Below are positions 1-8,384 of a stretch of 64,000 nt of DNA, in pieces; positions within the stretch are counted from its first letter, which is position 1; each line of letters opens with the position of its first letter. The notes beneath the pieces are model-generated. The model saw only the letters and a program-made list of their open reading frames with translations. It did not search any database and was not told where the DNA came from. This DNA is from Chryseobacterium artocarpi (GTDB lineage: Bacteria; Bacteroidota; Bacteroidia; Flavobacteriales; Weeksellaceae): contig NZ_MAYH01000045.1 of the NCBI RefSeq assembly GCF_001684975.1, forward strand, positions 558,001-622,000, given 5' to 3'. A program made the translations under genes and the position numbers.

Positions 1-598
1 ATCCTAACAAACCTGTTATTGCAATTAAAACGGAAGTAATAAGTGCCCAAGCATTCTTTTTGAAGAAATTTTTCTTAGTTGGAATTGTTGAAATTTCAAC
101 TTCATTAGTTGTTGTTGGTTTTTTATTAACGTCTTGGTTTTCAGTGTTTGTTTTTTGTAAATCAACGTTTGTGGGAGTCTGGATTTCAACTTTTTTAGGC
201 TGAATTTCAGTTTTTGGAAGTTCAGGAGTTTCAGAAACTGTTTTTTCCAATTCATTGATCTCTTCTTCTTCCAGATTTTCATTTTCCAATAATAATTCTC
301 CGGCAAAAAGATGCTGCTTCTTGAATTCGTACCATGAGTCGTAACCTGCATAAATACTCAATAAATTAAGCATGTCGATTCTTGGTAATTTGGTAACCGG
401 TGAGTTTTTGAAATACGTGTAAAATGATTTTTCGCTGATGTTACCTTTCGCTTTTTTGCGTAGGTCTTCCTGAAAATATATGATATCTATACCCTTCCAC
501 TTGGATATGTCATCCTGCGAAGGGGTATATTCTTTTAAATATTGACCTTGGACATCCTTTTTTAGCTGTTCAAAGTGTAATAGATCTAAATCTGTCAA
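1..598 (-). CDS. Hypothetical single-pass membrane protein, 3' end outside window
   Basis: Reading frame open from a TTG at 598-596 to the left edge (about 199 codons seen). An in-frame TAA lies three codons upstream, so TTG is the only plausible start; the first ATG comes much later. The first ~100 residues are soluble and rich in charged and aromatic residues (for example SKWKGIDIIYFQEDLRKKAK), with spacing that resembles a helical DNA-binding-like or adaptor fold, but I cannot name a family. An acidic then Pro/Thr/Lys-rich linker follows, then a hydrophobic helix (WALITSVLIAITGLLG) running into the window edge. No signal peptide, so the N-terminal part should be cytoplasmic. It is divergent from the Ala-rich lipoprotein at 782. 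Function not recognised. Confidence 0.6.
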   Translation of the reverse strand, partial: MTDLDLLHFEQLKKDVQGQYLKEYTPSQDDISKWKGIDIIYFQEDLRKKAKGNISEKSFYTYFKNSPVTKLPRIDMLNLLSIYAGYDSWYEFKKQHLFAGELLLENENLEEEEINELEKTVSETPELPKTEIQPKKVEIQTPTNVDLQKTNTENQDVNKKPTTTNEVEISTIPTKKNFFKKNAWALITSVLIAITGLLG

Positions 599-658
599 TT
601 TTTTTTAAAATAATTAAATTGTTGATTATCAGTTATGTTTTTTTGTAAAACTATTTTA

Positions 659-690
659 CAAAGGTATTACAATTATTTTTCATAGACAAA
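659..690 (-). promoter_or_regulatory. Promoter for the leftward gene (TTTG-N20-TACCTTTG)
   Basis: On the minus strand, TTTG at 690-687 is followed after 20 nt by TACCTTTG at 666-659, matching the Bacteroidota sigma-ABfr consensus TTG-N17-23-TAnnTTTG. It lies about 60 nt upstream of the TTG start at 598. Confidence 0.5.
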
Positions 691-704
691 TTTTCTAACT
701 GCTA

Positions 705-712
705 TACCTTTG
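705..712 (+). promoter_or_regulatory. -7 element TACCTTTG upstream of the Ala-rich lipoprotein
   Basis: TACCTTTG matches TAnnTTTG and lies 70 nt upstream of the ATG at 782. It is the same octamer as the -7 box of the divergent gene. No convincing -33 TTG is visible at the right distance. Confidence 0.4.
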
Positions 713-781
713 TCTTGTTCAAATAACAGAACAGAAGAAAATTTTATAAAACAATATTAACAAAATTAAATTTAATTTATT

Positions 782-1111
782 ATGAAAAAGTCATTATTCG
801 TAGCTGCTATCGCTGCAATCTCTCTAGTTGCTTGTAAAAAAACTGACGCTACAGCTACTGAAGGTACAACTGATTCTGCTGCTGCTACTGTAGCTGATTC
901 TGCTGCTACTGTAACTGATTCTGCTGCTAAAGTTGTTGATTCTGCTGCAACTACTGCTGTAGAAGCTACTAAAGATGCTGCTGCTGCTACTACTGCTGCT
1001 GGAGCTGAAGTTGCTAAAGATGCTGCTAAAGGTGCTGCTGACGCTGCTAAAGGTGCTGCTGATGCTGCTAAAGGAGCTGCTGATGCTGCTAAAGATGCTG
1101 CTAAGAAATAA
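782..1111 (+). CDS. Ala-rich repeat lipoprotein
   Basis: 109 residues. The N-terminus is a lipoprotein signal (MKKSLFVAAIAAISLVAC) with a lipobox ending in Cys18, so the product should be secreted and lipidated. The mature part is low-complexity: a DSAAT(V) motif repeated about four times, then KGAADAA repeated three times and ending KDAAKK. Such Ala/Lys/Asp repeats should form one long amphipathic helix or coiled coil, similar in style to LEA-like stress proteins. No enzyme motif. It is monocistronic, with its own promoter element and a strong terminator. Similar small Ala-rich lipoproteins are common in flavobacteria; the role is unknown. Confidence 0.8.
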   Translation: MKKSLFVAAIAAISLVACKKTDATATEGTTDSAAATVADSAATVTDSAAKVVDSAATTAVEATKDAAAATTAAGAEVAKDAAKGAADAAKGAADAAKGAADAAKDAAKK

Positions 1112-1137
1112 TTCTAGCTTAAGCTTAAAAATAAAAG

Positions 1138-1166
1138 AACCGTTTCCCTGTGAAACGGTTTTTTTA
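1138..1166 (+). terminator. Rho-independent terminator of the Ala-rich lipoprotein gene
   Basis: Perfect 9-bp stem AACCGTTTC/GAAACGGTT with a 5-nt loop, followed by TTTTT; 26 nt after the stop codon. Confidence 0.9.
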
Positions 1167-1231
1167 TGCTTTATAGTGAACTCCATTAGATTGTCAATAC
1201 AAATAGGTGATGAAGGAGGCTTAATATAAAT

Positions 1232-1260
1232 AAAGGAATATAACATCGCTATATTCCTTT
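1232..1260 (-). terminator. Terminator at the end of the leftward methyltransferase block
   Basis: 11-bp inverted repeat AAAGGAATATA/TATATTCCTTT with a 7-nt loop, just past the stop of the gene ending at 1266. On the minus strand it runs into an AT-rich tail. Confidence 0.7.
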
Positions 1261-1265
1261 AGTAT

Positions 1266-2033
1266 TTATCCTTTCTTTTGTTTTAAAGATTCATAGCAGG
1301 TTATTGCTACTGCATTGCTTAGATTCAATGAATCTATACTTCCAGCCATCGGAATCAGAGTGTTTTTTCCTTTTCCAATCCAGAAATCACTTAACCCGGA
1401 ATGTTCTGTCCCAAATAAAACAGCAGAACGCTGTGTGAAATCTCTTTTATAAAGGTCTTCAGCGGTTTCATCCATCAATGTTGTATAGATATTGAAACTA
1501 TTTTTCTTAAGAAATTCAAATGTTTCATCATTTTCAGCCTGATAAACTTCCATTCCGAAAAGACAGCCGACGCTGGATCTGATCACATTGGGGTTATAGA
1601 AATCAGTTTTTCCATCAGCAACAATCAAGGCATCAATTCCAAATGCTTCACAGCTTCTCAAAATAGCACCTAAATTTCCTGGTTTTTCTACTCCTTCAAC
1701 GATGATAACAGTAGAATTATCTTTTGGTTTATAGGATGTAAGAGGAGTTTCTTTTGTTTTATATACGCCGATAATCCCTTCAGAACTCCCTCTGTAAGCT
1801 ATTTTTTCGTAAACTTTATCGCTTACATAATGAACTTTTCCTTGAGGAAGTTTTTCCTTAAAGATATTTTCACAGATAAAGAATTCTACAGGTTCAAAAT
1901 CATATTGTATAGCTCTTGCATTTTCCTGCTGTCCCTCTACAACAAATACGTTTGATTTTTTACGAAATCTGTTGTCAGTAAGAAGCTTAGTGACATTTTT
2001 TATTTTTTCGTTTTGAAAACTTTCTATCAACAT
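1266..2033 (-). CDS. TrmH/SpoU-family RNA 2'-O-methyltransferase
   Basis: 255 residues, normal length for the SPOUT class. The N-terminal ~95 residues resemble the substrate-binding domain of RlmB/TrmH-like enzymes (NVFVVEGQQENARAIQ). The C-terminal trefoil-knot domain carries the three family motifs: motif 1 around N120 (NLGAILRSCEAFG), motif 2 at about 206-214 (LFGTEHSGL) and motif 3 at about 227-244 (IPMAGSIDSLNLSNAVAI). It should methylate a ribose 2'-OH in rRNA or tRNA using AdoMet; the exact target cannot be read from sequence. It starts 20 nt after the CPBP protease gene on the same strand, so it may be co-transcribed, although a TAATTTTG element at 2045-2038 could also serve it. Confidence 0.9.
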   Translation of the reverse strand: MLIESFQNEKIKNVTKLLTDNRFRKKSNVFVVEGQQENARAIQYDFEPVEFFICENIFKEKLPQGKVHYVSDKVYEKIAYRGSSEGIIGVYKTKETPLTSYKPKDNSTVIIVEGVEKPGNLGAILRSCEAFGIDALIVADGKTDFYNPNVIRSSVGCLFGMEVYQAENDETFEFLKKNSFNIYTTLMDETAEDLYKRDFTQRSAVLFGTEHSGLSDFWIGKGKNTLIPMAGSIDSLNLSNAVAITCYESLKQKKG

Positions 2034-2053
2034 TTTGCAAAATTATGCAAAAT

Positions 2054-2845
2054 TTATGATTGAACTTCTCTAGTTTTTATAAAAAGGTTTTTCCAAGTAA
2101 CCTGAAACGGCTTTTTCTTCTTCTTTTTATCGTAAACCACGATACCTGTAATAAGAATTATAGATAAAAGTTTATAAAGATTTCCGTAAAAGTTTCCGGA
2201 AACGTTCTCTGATACATTGAATACTTCCCAATATAGGTTCATGAAAAAGTGTAGAAATATAGCAACCCAGATATTGAAATCTTGTTCAAAATATAACCAT
2301 GTGAAAAATACAGAACCCAAAAATGTAATGGCAAATATCTCAATAAGTTCTATTGTGTTCTGACTTTGATATAAGTGAACCTGCGCAAATAATAAAGATC
2401 CGAATAATATAGAAGAAAGAAATCCCAGTTTAGTAAACCTAAATAATATTCCTATAAGAAAGGCTCTGAATATGATTTCCTCAAAAAACGCTGATGAAAT
2501 AGTATTAATGAACAGTGATTCAAAATTAATTGTATGTGCTATTTTAAAATGTATTATATATCCAATTAAAATAGGAAGGGTTCCAGTAAAAGCTAGGGTA
2601 AAGCCTTTAAATATACTTTTATCTACCGAGAGCAGGTTGAAGATTTTCTTCTGGGGAAATAAAACTTTAAGAGTAATGATTATAGGAATTAAAGTGACAG
2701 AGTATGCTAATACATGGGCTAGAGCCTTACTATGAAATAGTTCTTTTATAAAATGTTGTATACTTTTGAAGTAAAACAGATCAAAGAAGTAATAGATTAT
2801 GAAGCCTAAAATGAAGACTAGAAAGAAACGAATGTTTTTACTCAT
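2054..2845 (-). CDS. CPBP (CAAX/Abi) family intramembrane metalloprotease
   Basis: 263 residues from the ATG at 2845 (MSKNIRFFLVFILG). A longer form from 2911 would add 22 residues without family character, and a promoter-like TACACTTTTG lies between the two starts, so the shorter start is preferred. About eight hydrophobic segments. Family motifs are visible: EEIIFR (Glu122-Glu123), a His near 157 in FAQVHLY, and HFFMN near 199. CPBP proteins are glutamic-type membrane proteases related to Rce1; bacterial members process peptides or confer self-immunity to bacteriocins. No substrate is evident here. Located between a LytTR regulator and an RNA methyltransferase on the same strand. Confidence 0.85.
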   Translation of the reverse strand: MSKNIRFFLVFILGFIIYYFFDLFYFKSIQHFIKELFHSKALAHVLAYSVTLIPIIITLKVLFPQKKIFNLLSVDKSIFKGFTLAFTGTLPILIGYIIHFKIAHTINFESLFINTISSAFFEEIIFRAFLIGILFRFTKLGFLSSILFGSLLFAQVHLYQSQNTIELIEIFAITFLGSVFFTWLYFEQDFNIWVAIFLHFFMNLYWEVFNVSENVSGNFYGNLYKLLSIILITGIVVYDKKKKKKPFQVTWKNLFIKTREVQS

Positions 2846-2935
2846 GTTAATTATTTTGAGCAAAAGTGTATCTTTCCAGGATAGAGAACAATTTAATGTG
2901 ATGAACATCAAGAAATAGTGACCAATGGCAAACCT

Positions 2936-3766
2936 TTATGTTCTAAGATGTTGTAATTCGGGAATTATAATTGATATAAAGCTTCTCGATACCGGAATTT
3001 CAAAATCTATTTCCGGAAGAAATAATTTATAACCTTGAGCATTACCTTTAATATTCTTTACTTTTCCGATGTTGATGATATAAGAACGGTGACATCTTTT
3101 GATTTTTTGGGTTTGTATCTGGGTTAATATATTAGATAAACTTATCCTGAGCCATATTTTTTTAACTGTATTGCTTTCCAAATAATATAAAGTACAGTAG
3201 TTTTCCATAGATTGAACACATAGTAAATCATTTTCAGCAATGGTCAGGACTGTATTGTTTGCAGAAATCCTAAGAATAGTATTTATAGAATGTTCTGAAG
3301 TTTCAATCTGCTCTAGAGTATTATTTTGGGGTATATCTTTATGAGAATTCAAATAAATATATCTTGATAAAATATAAATAGCAGAAATAGGAATCCCTAC
3401 AGAAAGGGAATAGAGAAACATATAGCAATAATTTTCGAAACTAAGTGCTACATGACTTATAAATAATGAATTATAGAAATAAGAAAGGGTAGATCCCAGA
3501 AATAAAATCAAAAGTATTTTTAAAAGTTCCGAGATGATATTCCAATTTTTAAATCTGGAAGTGCAAAGATCTGAAGCAAAGAAAGAACTTCCAAAAATAA
3601 TAGTGTAAGGAAAGAGGATAAGGTATTTGTAAGGATGATGAAAACTTTCCGTACCAAATGGCTGGAAAATAATTAAGAAAAGATATACTAAAATTCCTGC
3701 TGCCAGAGAGGAAAATAATATCTCTTTTATAGATTGAGATTTAGGATAGGGTGTAAAAGAAAGCAT
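2936..3766 (-). CDS. Membrane-anchored LytTR-domain transcriptional regulator
   Basis: 276 residues. The N-terminal ~150 residues hold four hydrophobic helices (for example SSLAAGILVYLFLIIFQPFG and LLKILLILFLGSTLSYFY). The C-terminal ~100 residues form a LytTR DNA-binding domain (LCVQSMENYCTLYYLES, IKRCHRSYIINIGKVKNIKG, IPVSRSF). There is no receiver or kinase domain, so this is a one-component membrane-bound regulator, a type frequent in Bacteroidota. It may sense membrane state or a lipophilic ligand and control nearby genes such as the CPBP protease 90 nt downstream; that is inference from position. Confidence 0.88.
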   Translation of the reverse strand: MLSFTPYPKSQSIKEILFSSLAAGILVYLFLIIFQPFGTESFHHPYKYLILFPYTIIFGSSFFASDLCTSRFKNWNIISELLKILLILFLGSTLSYFYNSLFISHVALSFENYCYMFLYSLSVGIPISAIYILSRYIYLNSHKDIPQNNTLEQIETSEHSINTILRISANNTVLTIAENDLLCVQSMENYCTLYYLESNTVKKIWLRISLSNILTQIQTQKIKRCHRSYIINIGKVKNIKGNAQGYKLFLPEIDFEIPVSRSFISIIIPELQHLRT

Positions 3767-3820
3767 ACCTTAGATTTTTACAAATTTTAATTCCTACATT
3801 ATATAGATATAGGTTTTATG

Positions 3821-4225
3821 CTAAACTTTCTTAGAAGTAATCATAAGGATAATACTCCCCAATAATAGAGTGAAGCAGCTTGCCATCCAAAGAAAATATC
3901 CAGGTCCGTATCCTGTAATAGGAAATTTATGCCCAGCTTCGTTCACTGTAATTTCGCCAACGGATAAATAACAGAATGTAAGCCCAAAGGCAATCAGGCT
4001 TATGGCTGCTGATATTTTAGTCTTTTTTAATAAAAGAAAAAAAGCTGCAAAAAAGAGAAGTGGATTTGCCAGCCATGCAATTCCGCCACCATCCATTTCT
4101 GCCCAGCCTAATAATGCGCAGGCTAGTCCGCTCATTTCATGATCTTTTGCATATACTGCTGTGAAGGGGAGGGAAGCAAGATAGAGAAGAAGACATATTA
4201 ATAGGATAAGATTGGATTTTTTCAT
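3821..4225 (-). CDS. Small four-helix membrane protein, unknown function
   Basis: 134 residues with about four transmembrane segments (LILLICLLLYLASLPFTAVYA; LLFFAAFFLLL; AAISLIAFGLTFCYLSVG; FLWMASCFTLLLGSIILMI). A Gly/Trp-rich loop (GLACALLGWAEMDGGGIAWLANP) joins helices 1 and 2. I do not recognise a named family. It starts 13 nt downstream of rmuC on the same strand, so it is probably co-transcribed. Confidence 0.7.
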   Translation of the reverse strand: MKKSNLILLICLLLYLASLPFTAVYAKDHEMSGLACALLGWAEMDGGGIAWLANPLLFFAAFFLLLKKTKISAAISLIAFGLTFCYLSVGEITVNEAGHKFPITGYGPGYFLWMASCFTLLLGSIILMITSKKV

Positions 4226-4238
4226 GGCGTGTTGGTAT

Positions 4239-5732
4239 TTATTCTATTAAATTACTGTTGTCAATGAGGCTTTGAGGGAGATCCTTTTTGTTTTTAATTC
4301 CCAATGATTTTAGTTTTTGAGTCTGGATCACAAGATTATCATTTCCGGTGTAAAGTTGCTTATAGGCATCATTGTAAACATTTTTGGCGAGATCAAGATT
4401 TCTTCCTACTTTTTCAAGATTATCTACGAACCCTACAAACTTGTCATATAGTTTTGCTCCTCTTTCTGCGATTTCAAGGGAATTTCTGTTCTGGTATTCA
4501 CGTTTCCAAAGGTCTGCGATCAGTTTTAGGGAAGTAATCAGGTTACTTGGATTAAGGAGAAGAATTCTTCTTTCGTAGGCGTAGTTCCAAAGGTTTTGGT
4601 CTGCCTGCATTGCGGCAATATAAGCAGGTTCACTTGGGATGAACATCATCACAAAATCTAGGGATTTTCCATAATCGTCATATGCTTTTTGACTAAGTTG
4701 CATGATATGGTTTTTGATGGAACCTAAGTGCTGATTAAGTTTCATCATATAAACATCCTGATCGGTTTCGTCTACCAATTCTGTGAAGGCTGTAAGGGAA
4801 ACTTTGGAATCTATGATGACATTTCTTTCATCCGGATATTTTACAACAGCATCGGGGCGCATTTTTTTACCGGAAAATTCTGAAAATAAAGCTTTGTTGT
4901 CTTCATCACGAAGCTCATGTTCCAGGAAATATTCCCTGCCTTTTACCAATCCTGATTTTTCAAGAATACTTTCCAGAATCATTTCGCCCCAATTTCCCTG
5001 AGTTTTACTTTCTCCTTTTAATGCGCGGGTTAATTTTTTAGCATCTTCCGAAATCTGTTGGTTCAGTTCAGCAAGTTCTTTTACTTTTTCAGCAAGAGAG
5101 AAACGTTCCTTGTTTTCTTTTTCATATGCTTCGTTGACTTTATTTTTGAGGTCAGCGATTTTCTCCTGAAATGGCTCAAGGATGTTTTTTAAGTTATTTT
5201 GATTTAAAGTGGTAAACTTTTCTGTTTTTTCTTCCAGGATTTTATTGGCAAGGTTTTCGAACTGTAGTTTGGATTCGTCCTGAATTTTTGTGATCTCTTC
5301 TTTTTGGGTGGTAAGAGATTTTTGCAGGCTTTCATTTTGTGCAGAAAGCTCAGAGTTTTTAGCAAAGAAATTCTGCTTCTCAGCAATAAGGGTTTCTATT
5401 TGAGAATCCTGTTTGGTAATTATTTGTTTTTGCTCCTGAAATTGGGCATTCAGTGAAGAATGTTGAGCGGAGATTTTTGCAAATTCATTTTTCAGATCAT
5501 TCAGAAGATCTTGTTGTTCTATATTTAATTCCTTTTCTTTAGTAAGGTTTTGTGCCAGTTCCTGGATTTTTATATTTGAATTTTCCAGATCAGATTTGTT
5601 CTTGATATGTAAGAAATTTAATTCATCAAAAGAACTTCTTGAAACCTTAGACGATTTCAGGGCAAAGTATAAAATAATGGCTCCTAATGCTCCACCCACA
5701 ATACATCCGATAAGTAAATATGTCATCTCCAT
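4239..5732 (-). CDS. rmuC: DNA recombination protein RmuC
   Basis: 497 residues. One N-terminal membrane helix (MEMTYLLIGCIVGGALGAIILYF), then a long Glu/Lys/Gln-rich coiled coil (about residues 40-240), then the RmuC nuclease-like domain (about 250-470) with GNWGEMILESILEKSGL, RPDAVVKYPDERNVIIDSKV and FVMMFIPSEPAY. The PD-x(n)-IDSK arrangement fits a PD-(D/E)XK-type endonuclease fold. In E. coli RmuC limits recombination at inverted repeats. Length is typical. Start could be Met1 or Met3. Divergent from the response regulator gene. Confidence 0.93.
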   Translation of the reverse strand: MEMTYLLIGCIVGGALGAIILYFALKSSKVSRSSFDELNFLHIKNKSDLENSNIKIQELAQNLTKEKELNIEQQDLLNDLKNEFAKISAQHSSLNAQFQEQKQIITKQDSQIETLIAEKQNFFAKNSELSAQNESLQKSLTTQKEEITKIQDESKLQFENLANKILEEKTEKFTTLNQNNLKNILEPFQEKIADLKNKVNEAYEKENKERFSLAEKVKELAELNQQISEDAKKLTRALKGESKTQGNWGEMILESILEKSGLVKGREYFLEHELRDEDNKALFSEFSGKKMRPDAVVKYPDERNVIIDSKVSLTAFTELVDETDQDVYMMKLNQHLGSIKNHIMQLSQKAYDDYGKSLDFVMMFIPSEPAYIAAMQADQNLWNYAYERRILLLNPSNLITSLKLIADLWKREYQNRNSLEIAERGAKLYDKFVGFVDNLEKVGRNLDLAKNVYNDAYKQLYTGNDNLVIQTQKLKSLGIKNKKDLPQSLIDNSNLIE

Positions 5733-5862
5733 TCTTCAAAATTATGAAAAAAGGCTGGAAGTTTGTATCCTGTAATTCTATTCTGAAAACTTTGGATGTG
5801 ATTCCTCCAACTTCCTTTCTTCAATCAGAATCCTTATATTTATGGGAAATTTCAGAAATATT

Positions 5863-6537
5863 ATGAATATCTTATTGGTAGAGGATGATCAGAGAATTAG
5901 TAGTTTCCTCTTGAAAGGGCTTTCTGAGGCGGGACACAATATTACGCTTGCAGATTCCGGAGAAAAAGCCCGCGAAATTCTTCATACCTATGATTTTGAT
6001 ATTATTTTAATGGATATAATGCTTCCCGGATTGGATGGAATGCAGCTTACCCAAATTATAAGATTTAAAGGAAATTATACCCCAATTCTGGTTTTAAGTG
6101 CATTGAACAGTCCTGATGATAAAATTAAAATGCTGGATCTGGGAGCAGATGATTATTTGTCTAAACCGTTTCACTTTGAAGAATTGATTTCAAGGATTAA
6201 AGCTTTAACAAGGCGTAATAAATTAAGCTATCAGAAAGAAGATAATCTTCTGTCTTGTGGAACAATTACGATCGATACAGATCTTCATAAAGTGACTCAA
6301 AATGGTAATGAAATTGAATTTTCTCCTACAGAGTACAAACTTTTTACTTTCCTTATGGAGAATAAAAACAAAGTGTTGAGCAGAACTCAGATTTTGCATA
6401 ATGTGTGGGGAATTGATTTTGACAGTTCAACGAATGTGGTAGATGTTTACATTTCCTACGTCCGTAACAAAATTGATGAGACAGAGCAGAAGATTATTCA
6501 TACCGTTAAAGGAACGGGTTATTTAATTAAAGACTAA
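5863..6537 (+). CDS. OmpR/PhoB-family response regulator
   Basis: 224 residues from the ATG at 5863; an upstream ATG at 5842 adds seven residues (MGNFRNI) that lack family character, and the protein then starts MNILLVEDD as expected. Receiver domain: acidic pair Asp8-Asp9, phospho-acceptor Asp51 (LMDIMLPGLDG), Lys101 (LSKPFHFEEL). C-terminal winged helix about 125-224 (EFSPTEYKLFTFLMENKNKV, ending HTVKGTGYLIKD). The stop codon directly abuts the ATG of the partner kinase. The RND efflux operon lies 1.8 kb downstream on the same strand, so metal-responsive control is a reasonable guess but not shown. Confidence 0.92.
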   Translation: MNILLVEDDQRISSFLLKGLSEAGHNITLADSGEKAREILHTYDFDIILMDIMLPGLDGMQLTQIIRFKGNYTPILVLSALNSPDDKIKMLDLGADDYLSKPFHFEELISRIKALTRRNKLSYQKEDNLLSCGTITIDTDLHKVTQNGNEIEFSPTEYKLFTFLMENKNKVLSRTQILHNVWGIDFDSSTNVVDVYISYVRNKIDETEQKIIHTVKGTGYLIKD

Positions 6538-7896
6538 ATGACGCTCAGAAACAGATTTACCCTTATTTCCAGCCTTTCATTTGGAATTGTTTCTATCATT
6601 ACATCTGCGGTGATATTTTTTGCCTATTATGACAGTACGAAGATCTTTTATTTTGAAAAGCTAAGAAATACGGCTCTTATTTCTGCTATTTATTACCTTG
6701 AAAAGGATGAGTTGCCAAAGGATAGACATGCCCAGATCAAAAATGAATATAATCATCTGATCCAGAATAATAGAGTAGCGGTTTATAATCAGAATAATGA
6801 AGTAACGTTCGGACAGAATCTGAATGATAAAAACATAAAACTCTCTCATCTTCAGGCTGCAAGAAACAATAACGGAACGCAGTTTATGTCTGATAATCAG
6901 TTTTACTATGGAATTTTTTATCCGGATAATCAGGGTGATTTTGTTGTGTTCGTAAAGTCACCGAACGATTCTTTTCAATCACAGATATGGCGACTTTCCA
7001 TTATTATGCTTTCTGTGCTTATTATCGGATTGCTGGCGATTTATTTTTTGAGCCGTTATCTTTCAAAGGTTGTTTATAAACCGATTTCAAATGTGGTGGA
7101 ACGTATTAATAAAGTAGATTACAATAATATTTCTACAGCTATTACTTCAACAAATACCAATGACGAGATTGAAGATCTTATCAAATCTTATAATAAACTA
7201 TTAGGTCGTATCTCAGAAAATGTATTGCTCCAACAGAATTTCATCAATTATGTTTCTCATGAATTTAAAACTCCTTTAGCTGCTATTTCCGGTAATCTTG
7301 AAGTTTTTGCTCAAAAAGACAGAACCCCTGAAGAGTATAAAAAGGTAGCCAAAGAATCTTTGGAAAACGTGTATGAAATTGAAAATATACTCAATAATCT
7401 TCTTTTAATGTCAGGAATGACGAAGCTTGAATCCTCACACAAGCAGGTAAGAGTGGATGAACTGATCTGGAAGATTTATGAGAAGCTGGAATCTAAAGCA
7501 AAAGAGAAAAATTCAACTCTCAAAATAGATCTTCAGGTAGCAAAACCAACTTTGCTTGAGTTACCCGGAAATGAAACTCTTTTATATCTTGCTCTTTATA
7601 ATATTGTAGAGAACGCTATTAAATATTCCCAGGATGATCCCGTCGTTATTACATTGTTTGAAAATGATAACAGATTGAATATTGAGGTCAAAGATCAAGG
7701 GAAAGGAATTGATGGTGAAGATCTTTTGAAAATTACTGATACTTTTTACAGAGGGAAGAATGTGGATGATATTAAAGGAAGCGGGATTGGGTTATCATTA
7801 TCGAAAAGCATTTTTGATCATCATCATATTGTAATGAAAATTGATTCTACAATAAATGTGGGAACTCGTGTTTTACTTGTGTTTCCTTCAATCTGA
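6538..7896 (+). CDS. Sensor histidine kinase partner of the OmpR-type regulator
   Basis: 452 residues. Two membrane helices (about 10-30 and 150-172) bracket a ~120-residue periplasmic sensor. A HAMP-like segment follows (VVYKPISNVVERINKVDYNNI), then the HisKA domain with His241 in NYVSHEFKTPLAAI, then the ATPase domain with an N box (NIVENAIKYS, about 355-364), G1 (DQGKGI) and G2 (GSGIGLSLSKSI). Layout is that of CusS/QseC-like kinases paired with OmpR-type regulators. The gene follows the regulator with no spacing (TAA then ATG), so the pair is translationally coupled. Confidence 0.92.
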   Translation: MTLRNRFTLISSLSFGIVSIITSAVIFFAYYDSTKIFYFEKLRNTALISAIYYLEKDELPKDRHAQIKNEYNHLIQNNRVAVYNQNNEVTFGQNLNDKNIKLSHLQAARNNNGTQFMSDNQFYYGIFYPDNQGDFVVFVKSPNDSFQSQIWRLSIIMLSVLIIGLLAIYFLSRYLSKVVYKPISNVVERINKVDYNNISTAITSTNTNDEIEDLIKSYNKLLGRISENVLLQQNFINYVSHEFKTPLAAISGNLEVFAQKDRTPEEYKKVAKESLENVYEIENILNNLLLMSGMTKLESSHKQVRVDELIWKIYEKLESKAKEKNSTLKIDLQVAKPTLLELPGNETLLYLALYNIVENAIKYSQDDPVVITLFENDNRLNIEVKDQGKGIDGEDLLKITDTFYRGKNVDDIKGSGIGLSLSKSIFDHHHIVMKIDSTINVGTRVLLVFPSI

Positions 7897-8384
7897 GTAT
7901 TTTAAGTTTTGGCTGAAGCTAATTAGATTTTAAATAAATAGGTAAACGGACTAAAGTCCGTTTCTATTGATGTTTATAAGGCTCTCGCAGGTTTTGCAGA
8001 TTACGCGGATGTTTGTGGAAAAATATTATTGTGTGAAATGATTTTATTGTGTTATTCGTGTTTAAAAAATCTATTCAGTCTTCTTAATCAGCTAGAACAG
8101 CAAATAATTTTATCATCAGAATTGATCTTCCAGTTTTCCATAAATTCGTGTTATTCGTGAAAGCATTGGTGTTATTTGTGTTTAAAACCTGCTAAATCTC
8201 CTTAATCAGCGAGCGTATTTAAAAATGCTATCATCAACGCTAATCTCCTACTTCTCTCTATATATAAATTCGTGTTTAAAAAACATTCTAATCAAACTCT
8301 AATGTTGAACTAATTGAATTTTAATTTCATTCGAAATTACCTCTAATATTAGACGAATAGCTTTGTAGTCTTAAAATAAAGACC
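7897..8384. repeat. Gene-free stretch with a duplicated degenerate repeat
   Basis: 488 nt without a credible gene. At 7944-7963 there is a 9-bp perfect inverted repeat (AAACGGACT/AGTCCGTTT) that may end the kinase transcript. Further on, two imperfect copies of a unit of roughly 100 nt can be aligned: 8051-8150 and 8171-8273. Each begins GTTATT[C/T]GTGTTTAAAA, passes CTTAATCAGC[T/G]AG and TATCATCA, and ends AAATTCGTG. The left part has a GCAGATTACGCGGATG-like segment. This looks like a decaying non-coding repeat family. The right end holds the promoter of the efflux operon. Confidence 0.55.
8358..8365 (+). promoter_or_regulatory. -7 element of the RND efflux operon
   Basis: TAGCTTTG matches TAnnTTTG, 20 nt upstream of the TTG start of the TolC-like gene. 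The short leader supports that start. No good -33 TTG seen. Confidence 0.45.

Noticed and set aside
824-1246. Ser/Phe-rich and Leu-rich long frames on both strands across the Ala-rich lipoprotein
   Set aside because: They are mirror readings of the GCT-rich repeat and have no signal, family motif or promoter.
5842-5862. Upstream ATG for the response regulator
   Set aside because: It adds MGNFRNI before MNILLVEDD, the usual start of the receiver fold.
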